Source: Myxococcales bacterium
GTDB taxonomy: Bacteria; Myxococcota_A; Polyangia; Fen-1088
Length of the DNA stretch: 64,000 bases
Direction of reading: 5' to 3'
NCBI GenBank assembly: GCA_022184915.1
Contig: JAGTJU010000011.1
Span: 1-64,000 of the forward strand
This document shows, piece by piece, positions 8,137 to 16,880 of the stretch. The notes beneath the pieces were generated by a model that was not told where the DNA came from, searched no databases, and saw only the letters and a list, made by a program, of their open reading frames with translations. The position numbers and the translations under genes were made by a program. How positions within the stretch are numbered: the first letter of the stretch is position 1; each line of letters starts with the position of its first letter.

Positions 8137-10239
8137 GTGCGCGCGAGGCGGGTTCCGCTGCGCTGGACGCATGGGCTCCTGGGCACGAGTTTGCTCATGG
8201 CATCGGCGGTGCCCGTGGGGGCTCAGGAGGGGGGCGCGGTGGAGCTGGAGCGCTACCGACCTATCACCCCCGTCAACCGGGGCTTCGAGCTCGAAGGAAC
8301 GAAGCCACTAGGGCATCTTGCTTTCGCGGCCGGGCTCGACATGCACAGTGCTTTCAATCCGCTGCGTGTGACGTCCCTTGCGGGAGGCGCCTCGTCGGCG
8401 ACGGACGCCGTGCGCTCCGCCTGGACGGCCAACCTCTTGCTCGCTGTGGGCTTGGGCACGCGTTTCGAGGTGGCCTTGGCCCTTCCCTTCGTTCTGCGAC
8501 AGGTCGGCGACGCGCCACCGGGTGCCGTGGCCCCAGCCGAAGGCGGTCTGGGGGATGCGCGGTTTACGGGCAGGGCCAGACTCTTGGATTCAGGTCGCGA
8601 CGGGCTGTCTTTGAGCTCCAGCGTGACGGTCACGAGCGGCCTTGGAAACGCAGGCGTCTACCTTAACGAGGCGGGGCCCACCTTGGAGCCGCGGCTCGTG
8701 GCGGCGTGGAAACGACGCAACCTCCAGATCGGAGGTCGCCTCGGGGTACGGTTTCGGGAAGAGACGCAGCTTCTGGGGACCCGCGTTGGGCATCAGCTGA
8801 GTTTCGCCGCGGGGGTCGACCACCGCTTCGGGCGGGCGATTCATGGCGTCGCCGAAGTGGTGGGGGCCACGCCAGCGGGAGGGGACGCGTTTTCGAGGCG
8901 TTCGTCGCCCGTCGAGCTGCTCGTGGGGGGGCGGTACCAGCGCGGGCGCTTCAACGTCGGACTTGCCGGAGGTCCCGGCCTGGTCTCGGGTTTCGGCTCA
9001 CCCGCGTTCCGGGTGTTGGCGTCAGCCACCTGGACGACGTCTCCCCCCGATGCAGACAGAGATGGCCTCGCGGACACCGAAGACGCCTGCCCCGATGACC
9101 CCGAGGATCGTGACGGGTTCGAGGATGTCGACGGCTGCCCGGAGCCCGACAACGATCACGACGGTGTGCTCGACCCCTTCGACCACTGTCCGCTGGACGC
9201 CGAAGATTTGGACGGGTTCGAGGATGAAGACGGCTGTCCCGACCTCGACAACGATCAAGACGGAGTGGCTGATGCCGCGGACAAGTGTCCCTCAGATCCC
9301 GAGACGCTCAACGGGTTCGAGGACGATGACGGGTGTCCCGACGAGCTTCCCAACGTCGACACCGATGGCGACGGGATCTTCGATCGGGACGATGGGTGCC
9401 CCCAGGAGCCTGAGGACCGAGACGGCTTCGAGGACGAGGATGGCTGCCCTGATCCCGACAACGACAAAGACGGCATCAACGACGCCGAAGACAAATGCCC
9501 TTCCGAACCCGAGACCATCAACGGACGAGACGACGAGGATGGCTGCCCCGACGAGGGGGCGCCGCAGGTGCGCATCGGAGACAAGGAACTCGAGGTTCTT
9601 CAAGCGGTCTTCTTCAAGACGAATCGCTTCCGAATCCGTCACCGCTTCTGGAACATCCTGAACCAGGTAGCCCTGACGCTGAAAGCGCACCCAGAGCTGG
9701 GGCGATGTGCGGTCGAGGGGCACGCGGACCAAACGGGGCCCGCCGACTGGAACAAACGTCTGTCCGTGATGCGTGCCGAGGCGGTGGTGGACTATTTGGC
9801 CCAACGGGGCGTGGATCCCAAACGGCTGGTCGCGATCGGCGTCGGCGACAAAAAGCCGTGGGCCGACAACGATACGGAAGAGGGCCGTGCGCGAAACCGT
9901 CGCGTGGTGTTTCACATCGAGGGCATCTACAGCACCAAGCCGCCCTCGGATTCCACGAAGGTTCGGGACCGAGGGCGGGGTGTCTCGCTGGGGTCCGGCG
10001 GGCACGGAGCACCCGCGGCGGGCGAGCCTGCCGAAGAGCGTAAGCCCCATCGGCGTGAAGGACGCCGGGCTCGCGAGCGCCGAGAGGACGCCAAGAGCAA
10101 CGCGCCCACCGAGGAAGCGAATGAAGACGCTCCACCGGTCATCCCTGACCCGCCGAAGGCGCCTCCCCCTCCCCCTTCGGTCAAGGCCAAAACCCTGCGC
10201 GAAGCCGTCCAGCTGCCCGCACTGGGAACACAGCCTTGA
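8137..10239 (+). CDS. OmpA-family outer-membrane protein with thrombospondin type 3 repeats
   Basis: About 700 residues. A signal peptide (core LLGTSLLMASAVPVGAQ) precedes a beta-rich region (about 35-300) that resembles a porin barrel. Five tandem acidic blocks (about 305-475) follow, of the form DxDxDGxxD...CPxxPED.DGFEDxDGCPD; these are calcium-binding TSP3 repeats. An OmpA C-terminal peptidoglycan-binding domain (about 490-605) contains VEGHADQTGPADWNKRLS and GRARNRRVVFHI. The last about 95 residues are Pro/Lys/Glu-rich. The protein probably ties the outer membrane to the cell wall. The start is uncertain: GTG at 8137 gives the best signal peptide but has no clear ribosome binding site. 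It is convergent with the ComF gene, 5 bp apart. Confidence 0.88.
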   Translation: MRARRVPLRWTHGLLGTSLLMASAVPVGAQEGGAVELERYRPITPVNRGFELEGTKPLGHLAFAAGLDMHSAFNPLRVTSLAGGASSATDAVRSAWTANLLLAVGLGTRFEVALALPFVLRQVGDAPPGAVAPAEGGLGDARFTGRARLLDSGRDGLSLSSSVTVTSGLGNAGVYLNEAGPTLEPRLVAAWKRRNLQIGGRLGVRFREETQLLGTRVGHQLSFAAGVDHRFGRAIHGVAEVVGATPAGGDAFSRRSSPVELLVGGRYQRGRFNVGLAGGPGLVSGFGSPAFRVLASATWTTSPPDADRDGLADTEDACPDDPEDRDGFEDVDGCPEPDNDHDGVLDPFDHCPLDAEDLDGFEDEDGCPDLDNDQDGVADAADKCPSDPETLNGFEDDDGCPDELPNVDTDGDGIFDRDDGCPQEPEDRDGFEDEDGCPDPDNDKDGINDAEDKCPSEPETINGRDDEDGCPDEGAPQVRIGDKELEVLQAVFFKTNRFRIRHRFWNILNQVALTLKAHPELGRCAVEGHADQTGPADWNKRLSVMRAEAVVDYLAQRGVDPKRLVAIGVGDKKPWADNDTEEGRARNRRVVFHIEGIYSTKPPSDSTKVRDRGRGVSLGSGGHGAPAAGEPAEERKPHRREGRRARERREDAKSNAPTEEANEDAPPVIPDPPKAPPPPPSVKAKTLREAVQLPALGTQP

Positions 10240-10244
10240 GCCTA

Positions 10245-10988
10245 TCAAACGGCGCGTGCGACCGTCACCGCTGACACCTCACGGGCGCCGGCCTCGAGGA
10301 GGGTCGTTGCACACGCCACCAAGGTGGCCCCGGTGGTGAGTACGTCATCGATTAGCACCACGGGGCGGCCCCGAATACGGTCCGGCCGATTGACCGAGAA
10401 GGCGCCTTCGGACCGCGCCCAGCGGGCGGCAATTCCACCCACACCGGCCCCCCGAGAGGGGCGATGCCGGGTGAGCCCGTCGCAGAGCCAGGAGGGGCGC
10501 TCGGACCTTTCGAGCTGGCGGAGCGCAAACCGGGCAAGCTCACTGGCTTGGTTGTATCCGCGGACCCGCAGGCGCGAGCCGTGAAGCGGCACCGGGACGA
10601 GGCCCACGTCCGGGCCCAGGCCACGCAGACCCGCCAGCACGAACTGCGACAAAGGGCGCCCCAAATCGAGTCGACCATGCTTGAACCGCAGGATGGCGGA
10701 TACGAGAGCGCCGCCGTATTGCGCGCCTGACCAGGTGCGCGCGAGGGGCCAGCCCGAGGGGCAGCGTTGGCACACCTGCCCGGGGAGCTGGGGCAGCGCA
10801 CACCGGGGGCAAGCTCCATCGAGCGCGAGCAACGACACCTGGCACGTCTCGCAAAATCCGGTGGTTGGCGGGACGAAGGCGTCGCAACCGGCACAGCGGG
10901 AAGGCCAGAGCAACTCGGCCGAGGCCTCGAGTCCCTGATGGGCCACGCGCACCAGCCAGGACGACCAACACGCAATCGGAGCATGCAT
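10245..10988 (-). CDS. ComF-family phosphoribosyltransferase-like protein
   Basis: 247 residues, normal for ComF/GntX-like proteins. Cys pairs form an N-terminal zinc finger (CAGC, CETC, CPRC, CQRC, about 33-80). A type I phosphoribosyltransferase fold follows, with the PRPP loop VVLIDDVLTTGAT at about residue 210 and VPVPLHGSRLRVRGYNQASELA at about 130. In naturally competent bacteria ComF is needed for DNA uptake; elsewhere its substrate is unsettled. The usual RxxxxQxxL motif is degenerate here (RHRPSRGAGVGG). No other competence gene is adjacent. Confidence 0.88.
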   Translation of the reverse strand: MHAPIACWSSWLVRVAHQGLEASAELLWPSRCAGCDAFVPPTTGFCETCQVSLLALDGACPRCALPQLPGQVCQRCPSGWPLARTWSGAQYGGALVSAILRFKHGRLDLGRPLSQFVLAGLRGLGPDVGLVPVPLHGSRLRVRGYNQASELARFALRQLERSERPSWLCDGLTRHRPSRGAGVGGIAARWARSEGAFSVNRPDRIRGRPVVLIDDVLTTGATLVACATTLLEAGAREVSAVTVARAV

Positions 10989-11076
10989 GTCGGGCTTATC
11001 GCGGGCGCGCGAGCGAAAGTTGCGTAGCGATGTCCCGGCGGGCTTGCCACGCGATCCCCAGATCTCGGGTACGCCT

Positions 11077-11853
11077 TCACGGGGTGCGTGGATGGATCAA
11101 AACGAGGTCGGGGACTGGGTACGCCCCCGGGCGATCCAAGGAGAAGCCCGGCAGCTGCACGTAGAGCTGAGAGGAGGGGCCGCCGTCGAGCAAGAGCGCC
11201 GCCTGAAACTCCTCCAGCCGCGCGAGTGCGGCTGCCAGGGCCCCGGCCTCGACGGGCACGCGTGTCGAAACGAAGGTCAAGAGACGGCCCGTCGGGTCGA
11301 CGGCCACGGCGCTTCGGTATGCCAGTTGGGGTTTGAGTTGCGTCGGTTTGCCGTCGACGAGCAGACGTGGCCCTACCTGGATGGCGGCGTCCACGGCCGC
11401 TTTGGGGTTGTGATCGCGGGAGTGAACGATGCGCGCGCGCCGCTCTGCGAGCGCGAGTACACCCCAGTCGACGCGGGGGCGCAGTGGGATTTTGGTTTCG
11501 CCATGGGAAACGCGTAGGCCCAACGAGCGCCACTGGGGGTCGAAGAAGCCTCCGTTGATCGCCAAGACAGAGCCGAAGCGTGAGGCGGCCCCTGCCGCCG
11601 TCGAGGCGTGCGCCTGCCCCAGGACCTCCACCCGCAGCTCGAAGAGATCGAGGTCGAAGCGCAGCAGATCCGCCTTCACATCTCTCGCGTCGAGGCGTCG
11701 ATGGTGCACGCCCGGCGCCACCGGCTGCCACGTGGGTCTCTGCGCCCCCCCAAAAAAGAGCGCGAGGCCCAGCACGAGGCAGAGCGCCCCTGCCCAAAGT
11801 ACAGGGCTGACCCACAGGGTCATCTGACTTCGTGACGGTGGCACGCCCCCCAT
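11077..11853 (-). CDS. Phosphodiester glycosidase family (NAGPA-like) membrane-anchored protein
   Basis: About 258 residues. An N-terminal hydrophobic helix (LWVSPVLWAGALCLVLGLALFFG, about 12-34) anchors or exports the protein. The rest matches the fold of the GlcNAc-1-phosphodiester alpha-N-acetylglucosaminidase family: VLAINGGFFDPQ at about residue 95 and LLLDGGPSSQLYV at about 225 are its active-site loops. Such enzymes remove sugars from phosphodiesters; the bacterial substrate is unknown and may be an envelope polymer. Starts at 11853 (ATG), 11844 (GTG with AGGA 8 nt upstream) or 11823 (ATG) are all possible. It lies 43 bp after the acyl-CoA ligase stop on the same strand. Confidence 0.82.
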   Translation of the reverse strand: MGGVPPSRSQMTLWVSPVLWAGALCLVLGLALFFGGAQRPTWQPVAPGVHHRRLDARDVKADLLRFDLDLFELRVEVLGQAHASTAAGAASRFGSVLAINGGFFDPQWRSLGLRVSHGETKIPLRPRVDWGVLALAERRARIVHSRDHNPKAAVDAAIQVGPRLLVDGKPTQLKPQLAYRSAVAVDPTGRLLTFVSTRVPVEAGALAAALARLEEFQAALLLDGGPSSQLYVQLPGFSLDRPGAYPVPDLVLIHPRTP

Positions 11854-11896
11854 CCTACCAGGGCCGAGCGGGCGTTTCGTCGGGGAGGGGGCGTGA

Positions 11897-13735
11897 TTAC
11901 TGATAGAGCTTGTCGAGCTCACGCCGGTATCTCTCCGAAACGACCTTGCGCTTTACTTTGAGGCTGGGGGTCAACTCTCCGCCCTGCTCCGTGAAGTCGA
12001 TGGGCAAAACCACGTGGTGCCTGATGGTCTCGAAGCTGGCCAGGCTCTCGTTGACTGAGGCCACCGCGCGGCGGATCTCGGCTTGCACTTGTGGGTCCAC
12101 GGAAGCCTTGGCCGAGTCGCCGGCAAAGCGTTTGGCGGTCTCCTCGCTCACGGTCAACAAGGCCACACAGTAGGGGCGCTTGTCGCCATAAACCATGGCC
12201 TGCCCGATGCTGGCAGATTCTGCCTTGAGGGCGTTCTCCAACGGCTGGGGAGCCACTTTCTTGCCCCCGGCAAGGACGATCAGGTCCTTTTTTCTATCGG
12301 TGATTCTGAGAAAACCGTCCTCGAGCAGCCCGACGTCGCCCGTATGGAACCAGCCGTCCGGGTCGATGGCCTCGCGGGTGGCTTCGGGGTCTTGGTGGTA
12401 GGACTTGAAGACCGAAGGTCCCCGGAGGAGGATCTCACCGTCCTCGGCGATCCGGCAGGTGATCACGTCGATGGCGGGGCCGACGGTACCGAAGCGAAAG
12501 CGGTCGGGCCGGTTCACGAACGCAGCGGACATGGTCTCGGTAAGGCCGTAGCCCTCGAGAATCAGCAGCCCTACCCCCAGGAAAAAGGCTGCAATCTCGG
12601 GAGCCAGCGGTGCGCCTCCACTGATGAGGAATCGGCATCGGTCGAGGCCGAGCTTGTGGCGCAGCTGCGAAAACACGAGGCGGTCGGCCAGCGAGCCGAG
12701 GAGTCCCTCACCGGGCTCGCCGCGCCTGCGGGCTTCAGCGCGCCGCTGCCCGATCTCGAACGCCCATGTGAGCGCGGCCTTGCGCGCAGGCGAACCCATC
12801 CGGAGCGAAGACTGGATGCCGCTGTGAAACTTTTCGAAGATACGAGGCACTCCAGCCATGAAGGTGGGCCGAATCTCGAGCAGGTTGTCGCGGATCTTCG
12901 CCAACCCTTCGGAAAACGATGTGACCGCCCCGAAGAAGGGTGAAGCCCATGCCATTTCGCGACCGAGTACGTGAGCCAAGGGCAAAAACAGGTATTGCTC
13001 GTCGTCCTCCCGTATCGTGAGCGCGCGACAGGCGCTTGCGAGAGAGCTCGTGAACACCTCGTTTTCGATGACCACCCCCTTGGGTTGTCCCGTCGTTCCC
13101 GAGGTGTAGATGATGGTGAACGGCGCCTGGGGTGTGCTGGCCTCGCCGCGCTGGGTGAGTTCGTCAGGGTGCTCGAGACGGAACTGTCGCCCCCGCTGCC
13201 GCAGCGTCGCCAGGTCGAGCACCCGTGCGCGCGCTTCGCCCGCCGTCTCGAGCAGGGCCGCGACCTCGAGGCGTGGACGTCCGCGCGTATCGCCCCGCGT
13301 CCGCCGCGTGTCGTCGGCGATGTACACAACGGTCAGGCCCCGCTTCACCTCGGGAAGCAGCTTCTCGAGCTGAGCGGCGTCCTCCGCAATGGCGAAGCGC
13401 GCGCCACTGTGAACCGCGACGAACCGGGTCTGCTCCGGCGTGGCGCTCGGATACACGGGGACCGAAACCGCCCCGGCCAGCACGCAGGCGATGTCCGCCA
13501 GCATCCACTCGAGGCGGGTCTCCGAGAGGATGCACACCCGGTCACCCGGCACGAGACCCAGGGCACAGAGCCCCCCGGCGATCTCCTGGGCGACGACATG
13601 CGCTTCGCTGTAGGTGGTGGTCACCCACCCCGAGGGGGTGCGGTGCCGGAAGGCTGGACGCGATGCGTAGCGGGCGCAGATCGAGGCCCAAAGGGCATGT
13701 GCCGTCCCGAACGTTCTCACCTCCCCGGAAGCCAT
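11897..13735 (-). CDS. Long-chain fatty-acid--CoA ligase (AMP-binding)
   Basis: A 612-residue adenylate-forming enzyme of the FadD15/long-chain acyl-CoA synthetase group. The P-loop YTSGTTGQPKGVVIENE is at about residue 210, GYGLTETMSAAF at about 395, the HTGDVG motif at about 465 and the hinge DRKKDLIVLAGGKKVAPQPLE at about 485, with the C-terminal lysine region after it. It would activate fatty acids to acyl-AMP and then acyl-CoA, for lipid synthesis or beta-oxidation. The start is ATG at 13735; a -35/-10 pair ends 6 nt before it. It is divergent from the kinase at 13818. Confidence 0.93.
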   Translation of the reverse strand: MASGEVRTFGTAHALWASICARYASRPAFRHRTPSGWVTTTYSEAHVVAQEIAGGLCALGLVPGDRVCILSETRLEWMLADIACVLAGAVSVPVYPSATPEQTRFVAVHSGARFAIAEDAAQLEKLLPEVKRGLTVVYIADDTRRTRGDTRGRPRLEVAALLETAGEARARVLDLATLRQRGRQFRLEHPDELTQRGEASTPQAPFTIIYTSGTTGQPKGVVIENEVFTSSLASACRALTIREDDEQYLFLPLAHVLGREMAWASPFFGAVTSFSEGLAKIRDNLLEIRPTFMAGVPRIFEKFHSGIQSSLRMGSPARKAALTWAFEIGQRRAEARRRGEPGEGLLGSLADRLVFSQLRHKLGLDRCRFLISGGAPLAPEIAAFFLGVGLLILEGYGLTETMSAAFVNRPDRFRFGTVGPAIDVITCRIAEDGEILLRGPSVFKSYHQDPEATREAIDPDGWFHTGDVGLLEDGFLRITDRKKDLIVLAGGKKVAPQPLENALKAESASIGQAMVYGDKRPYCVALLTVSEETAKRFAGDSAKASVDPQVQAEIRRAVASVNESLASFETIRHHVVLPIDFTEQGGELTPSLKVKRKVVSERYRRELDKLYQ

Positions 13736-13741
13736 CTTTCA

Positions 13742-13770
13742 GATATTGTCCTCGCGGACAGGCTCGTCAA
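13742..13770 (-). promoter_or_regulatory. Promoter of the acyl-CoA ligase, start codon 6 nt after the -10 box
   Basis: -35 TTGACG, 17-bp spacer, -10 AATATC, then 6 nt to the ATG at 13735. Transcription would start at or next to the ATG, giving a leaderless mRNA. It stands back to back with the kinase promoter. Confidence 0.5.
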
Positions 13771-13780
13771 CAACTTACCC

Positions 13781-13810
13781 TTGCGAACGGCGCCCTGCGG
13801 CGCCTAGGAT
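13781..13810 (+). promoter_or_regulatory. Promoter of the Ser/Thr kinase, TTG start 7 nt after the -10 box
   Basis: -35 TTGCGA, 18-bp spacer, -10 TAGGAT, then 7 nt to the TTG at 13818. The TAGGA could also serve as a ribosome binding site if transcription begins upstream. Confidence 0.45.
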
Positions 13811-13817
13811 CGACTCG

Positions 13818-15731
13818 TTGGTTCCCGCCGAAATTCCGCCGCGCTACCGCGTCCTTGGAGAAGTGGGCCAAGGGGGCATGGCGATCGTGTACCGTGCGCG
13901 GGACGAGACCCTGGGCCGAGAGGTGGCGGTGAAGGTGCTGCACGGGCACCTCATGGCCGAAGGCGAGTCGAAAGCGCGGCTCGAGCGTGAGGCACAAGCC
14001 GTTGCCAAGCTCCAGCACGACAACATCGTCCAGATCTTCGACTATTCGGGGCCGCACTCTCCGTCATCGTTCATCGTGACCGAGTTCATCGAGGGCCAAA
14101 CGCTCAAGCAGTGGCTCGGCCTTCACCAGTTCCCCTACCCCGAGCTGGCGGCTCTGGTGGTGATCGAGGTGGCCAACGCGGTCGCCCATGCCCACGGCGT
14201 CGGGATCTTGCATCGCGACATCAAGCCCGAAAACGTCATGGTCCGCCGGGACGGCGTCCTGAAGCTCATGGATTTCGGGGTGGCACAGGTGATGGACCTC
14301 GAACGCATGACCGTCACGGGGCAGCTCATCGGGTCGCCGGCGTACATGGCGCCCGAGCTCATCGAAGGACGCCCTGTAGATGTCCGGACGGATGTGTTCG
14401 CTTTGGGCATCATGCTGTACCAGCTCTCTACGGGATCCCTGCCCTTCGCGGGCCGCAACCCGCACGAGGTGTTCAAGCGCATTACCGACGCCCGCTACCC
14501 CGATCCCCGCAGCAAAAACCCCCTCATCGGTTCCCAGTTGACGAAAATCGTGGCGCGAGCCCTCGCCCGGGAGCCGGACGATCGGTACCCCACGGCCCAG
14601 GCGCTCGTCGACGATCTGCGCGCCTATGCGTCCGAGGCGGGCCTCGGTGAGACGCGCACGACCTTGGCCACGTTCTTCGGCAATCCAGAAGGAAAACAGG
14701 CCGAGCTTCGCCCTCACATCCTCTCGCAGCTGACGGCCTCGGGCGCCAAAGCGCAGAGCCAGAAGAAGATGGCTTTGGCCCTCGAGCTGTGGAACCGCGC
14801 CTTGGCTCTCGATCCCACTTATCCTCCGGCGTTGATGGCGGTCCGCTCGCTGGAGCGGGGGCAGCGCTTGCGCCGCACACTGGTGGGCGTGGCCGCCGCG
14901 GGCGCACTCGCCCTTGGCACCTTTGCGGTGTTCAAGTTGGTGCCTCCTCCCGCGACAGAGCCACCCCCCGATTCTGTCGCGGAGGGCGCGGGGAGCGCTG
15001 GGGAGGCTCCGGTGGCGCACTCGGTCCAGCACCAGGCGCGCCCGGGGCCAGCCGCATCTCCCCCGGCGCCTGTTGCCGCCTTGTCGCCGAGCCTGCCAGC
15101 CGAGTCCGGCTCGCCCGCCGAGCTGCCCGGAGCCTTCGGTGCGGCCGATGGCACGACCATGCCGCGCGGAGAGCCGCTCCGACGAGCCCGGCAGCGGGCA
15201 AGAACGGTCCTCCAGGCACCTGCCGCGACCTCGGTGGCGGTTCCGGCGCCGACGGTCCGGTTCACCCTTGGTCCAAACCCCCTCAATGTCGAGGTGTACC
15301 TCGACGGGACGAAGCAGTTCGATTTCGGCCCCGAGCGCCACAGCCTGGACGTCCCGTGGGACGGCACTCACGTCGTCGAGTTCCGCAAGCGAGGCTTTTA
15401 CACCTTCAAGGTCGACGTGGGGCCCAGCTTGTACCGACCTGTGAACGACCACATCACGGGCCGCTTGCAAGGGCTTCCGGCACCTCTCGTGGTCAAGGTC
15501 ATGCCGCCGGGCCGCAAGGCGCAGGTGCTGGTCAGTGCCCACGACGGCGGGTCCGATGCGTGGCAGTTCGCCGCGCTACCCGGCCAGGTGGTGCGGGTGC
15601 CCTTCGAGCCGGGGGACGAGTTGAGGAAGCGCTTGGTCGTGACGGTCGTGCCAGACGACGCGGCTCCTCAGATTCGGGAGATCACGGTGATGCCTGGACA
15701 GCCGCAGACGCTGCTGGTCGAATTGCCCTGA
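13818..15731 (+). CDS. Membrane-anchored Ser/Thr protein kinase
   Basis: About 637 residues. The kinase domain (about 10-270) has the glycine loop GQGGMAIVYRA, VAVKVL, the catalytic loop HRDIKPENVM, DFGVA and YMAPELIEG, so it should be active. A helical TPR-like segment follows, then one membrane helix (about 355-375, TLVGVAAAGALALGTFAVF), a Pro/Ala-rich linker and a C-terminal beta-rich domain resembling PEGA-type modules (about 475-637). The start TTG at 13818 is preferred over an in-frame ATG at 13746, which would leave only 10 bp to the divergent gene. It is the first gene of a likely operon with 15748 and possibly the FHA activator at 16881. Confidence 0.92.
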   Translation: MVPAEIPPRYRVLGEVGQGGMAIVYRARDETLGREVAVKVLHGHLMAEGESKARLEREAQAVAKLQHDNIVQIFDYSGPHSPSSFIVTEFIEGQTLKQWLGLHQFPYPELAALVVIEVANAVAHAHGVGILHRDIKPENVMVRRDGVLKLMDFGVAQVMDLERMTVTGQLIGSPAYMAPELIEGRPVDVRTDVFALGIMLYQLSTGSLPFAGRNPHEVFKRITDARYPDPRSKNPLIGSQLTKIVARALAREPDDRYPTAQALVDDLRAYASEAGLGETRTTLATFFGNPEGKQAELRPHILSQLTASGAKAQSQKKMALALELWNRALALDPTYPPALMAVRSLERGQRLRRTLVGVAAAGALALGTFAVFKLVPPPATEPPPDSVAEGAGSAGEAPVAHSVQHQARPGPAASPPAPVAALSPSLPAESGSPAELPGAFGAADGTTMPRGEPLRRARQRARTVLQAPAATSVAVPAPTVRFTLGPNPLNVEVYLDGTKQFDFGPERHSLDVPWDGTHVVEFRKRGFYTFKVDVGPSLYRPVNDHITGRLQGLPAPLVVKVMPPGRKAQVLVSAHDGGSDAWQFAALPGQVVRVPFEPGDELRKRLVVTVVPDDAAPQIREITVMPGQPQTLLVELP

Positions 15732-15747
15732 GCCCGGCTCCTTCGTC

Positions 15748-16755
15748 ATGCCTTCGCTGCTTCTCGCCGCCGTCGCCGCTTCGCTCAGCGTCGCCACAGT
15801 GCCCAACCCCGGGGCCCGTGCGGCTCTATTTTGGGGCGCTGCCCCCGATCCCGCGGTCGGCGTAGAGGCTTCTCCCACCCTGCCCTCCCCCGAGCGCCCG
15901 CTGCTGCCTTCGGAGGCGTTCGCTCGAGGCCGGGTGGCCTTCGACCGAGGAGAGTACGCTCGCGCGATCACACTGCTTCGCCCCCTGCTTTACCCCGAAA
16001 TCCGCCTGGACGAAGAGAGCCAGGTTGTCAGGTCTCATCGCATGCTGGGCGTGGCCCACCTCTTCGAGAACCAGCCCGAGGAGGCCCGCCAGGAATTTTT
16101 GCGTCTTTTGGAGCTCCGCCCCGACTATCGCTTCGATCCGCTCCTGGATCCTCCGCGGGTCGTGGACTTCTTCAATCAGATTCTGCGGGAACAGGAGGGC
16201 CAGATAGCAGCCCTCGAGGCCCGCAGGCGCCAAGCCGAGGCGACTGAAAGGCTCCGTGCGGCGGAGGCGGCCGCGCCGCCCAAGGTGATTGTGAGGGAGT
16301 ACGAACGGCGTTCGTTGGCTGTGGCGCTGCTTCCCTTCGGAGCGGGACAGTTCCAAAACGAGCAGAGCGCCAAGGGGTGGGCGTTCCTGGCAGCCGAGTC
16401 CACGTTGGCAGGTGTTTCGATGGCGGCGGCCACGGCGAACTTCCTGTTGTATGGCGCGATGTCGAGATTGCCTTGCAAGGACGCACCCCCGGTGGCCAAC
16501 GGGGCCTCTGGGAGGTGTGCCGGTGACGACGTGGATCGCACCGACGAGCGGCGGTCGACGTTGCTGCTCAACGTTCAGCTGGTGAGCGGCGGCCTCTTTT
16601 TTGCGGTAGCCGCCTGGGGCATCGTCGACGCATTGCTTCACTTCGAGGCCCGTGTGCCGCTTGGCGAGCCGGCGCCCCTGTCCCGGCCGCGGGTGTCGTT
16701 CGTGCCCACCCTGTCCCCGTCGGGTGTCGGAACGCATCTGGAACTCAGGTTCTAG
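15748..16755 (+). CDS. TPR-containing membrane protein of unknown function
   Basis: 335 residues, starting 17 bp after the kinase stop. There is a possible signal peptide (MPSLLLAAVAASLSVATV). A TPR-like region (about 50-140) has AFARGRVAFDRGEYARAITLL and a short coiled coil follows (LREQEGQIAALEARRRQAEA). Two hydrophobic segments lie at about 190-240 and 275-300. The motif PFGAGQFQNEQSAKGW before the first resembles the PGxGQxxNxQxxKG signature of DUF5683-like membrane proteins. Tight linkage to the kinase suggests a partner or substrate. Function not known. Confidence 0.75.
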   Translation: MPSLLLAAVAASLSVATVPNPGARAALFWGAAPDPAVGVEASPTLPSPERPLLPSEAFARGRVAFDRGEYARAITLLRPLLYPEIRLDEESQVVRSHRMLGVAHLFENQPEEARQEFLRLLELRPDYRFDPLLDPPRVVDFFNQILREQEGQIAALEARRRQAEATERLRAAEAAAPPKVIVREYERRSLAVALLPFGAGQFQNEQSAKGWAFLAAESTLAGVSMAAATANFLLYGAMSRLPCKDAPPVANGASGRCAGDDVDRTDERRSTLLLNVQLVSGGLFFAVAAWGIVDALLHFEARVPLGEPAPLSRPRVSFVPTLSPSGVGTHLELRF

Positions 16756-16880
16756 CGCCGGGCTCAGACGCCCCCTTATGTATGCCTTTCCCGTTTGGCG
16801 GCCAGGCATGGTAGTTAGGCTGTTCGAGGTGAGCTTATGGCGCTTCGCGCTGTGAACTTGGCCTCGGACGACGGACGCAC

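Noticed and set aside
10352-11815. A 487-codon minus-strand reading frame spanning the comF-like and glycosidase genes
   Set aside because: It crosses two genes that have clear motifs in another frame; Arg/Pro-rich composition typical of GC shadow frames.
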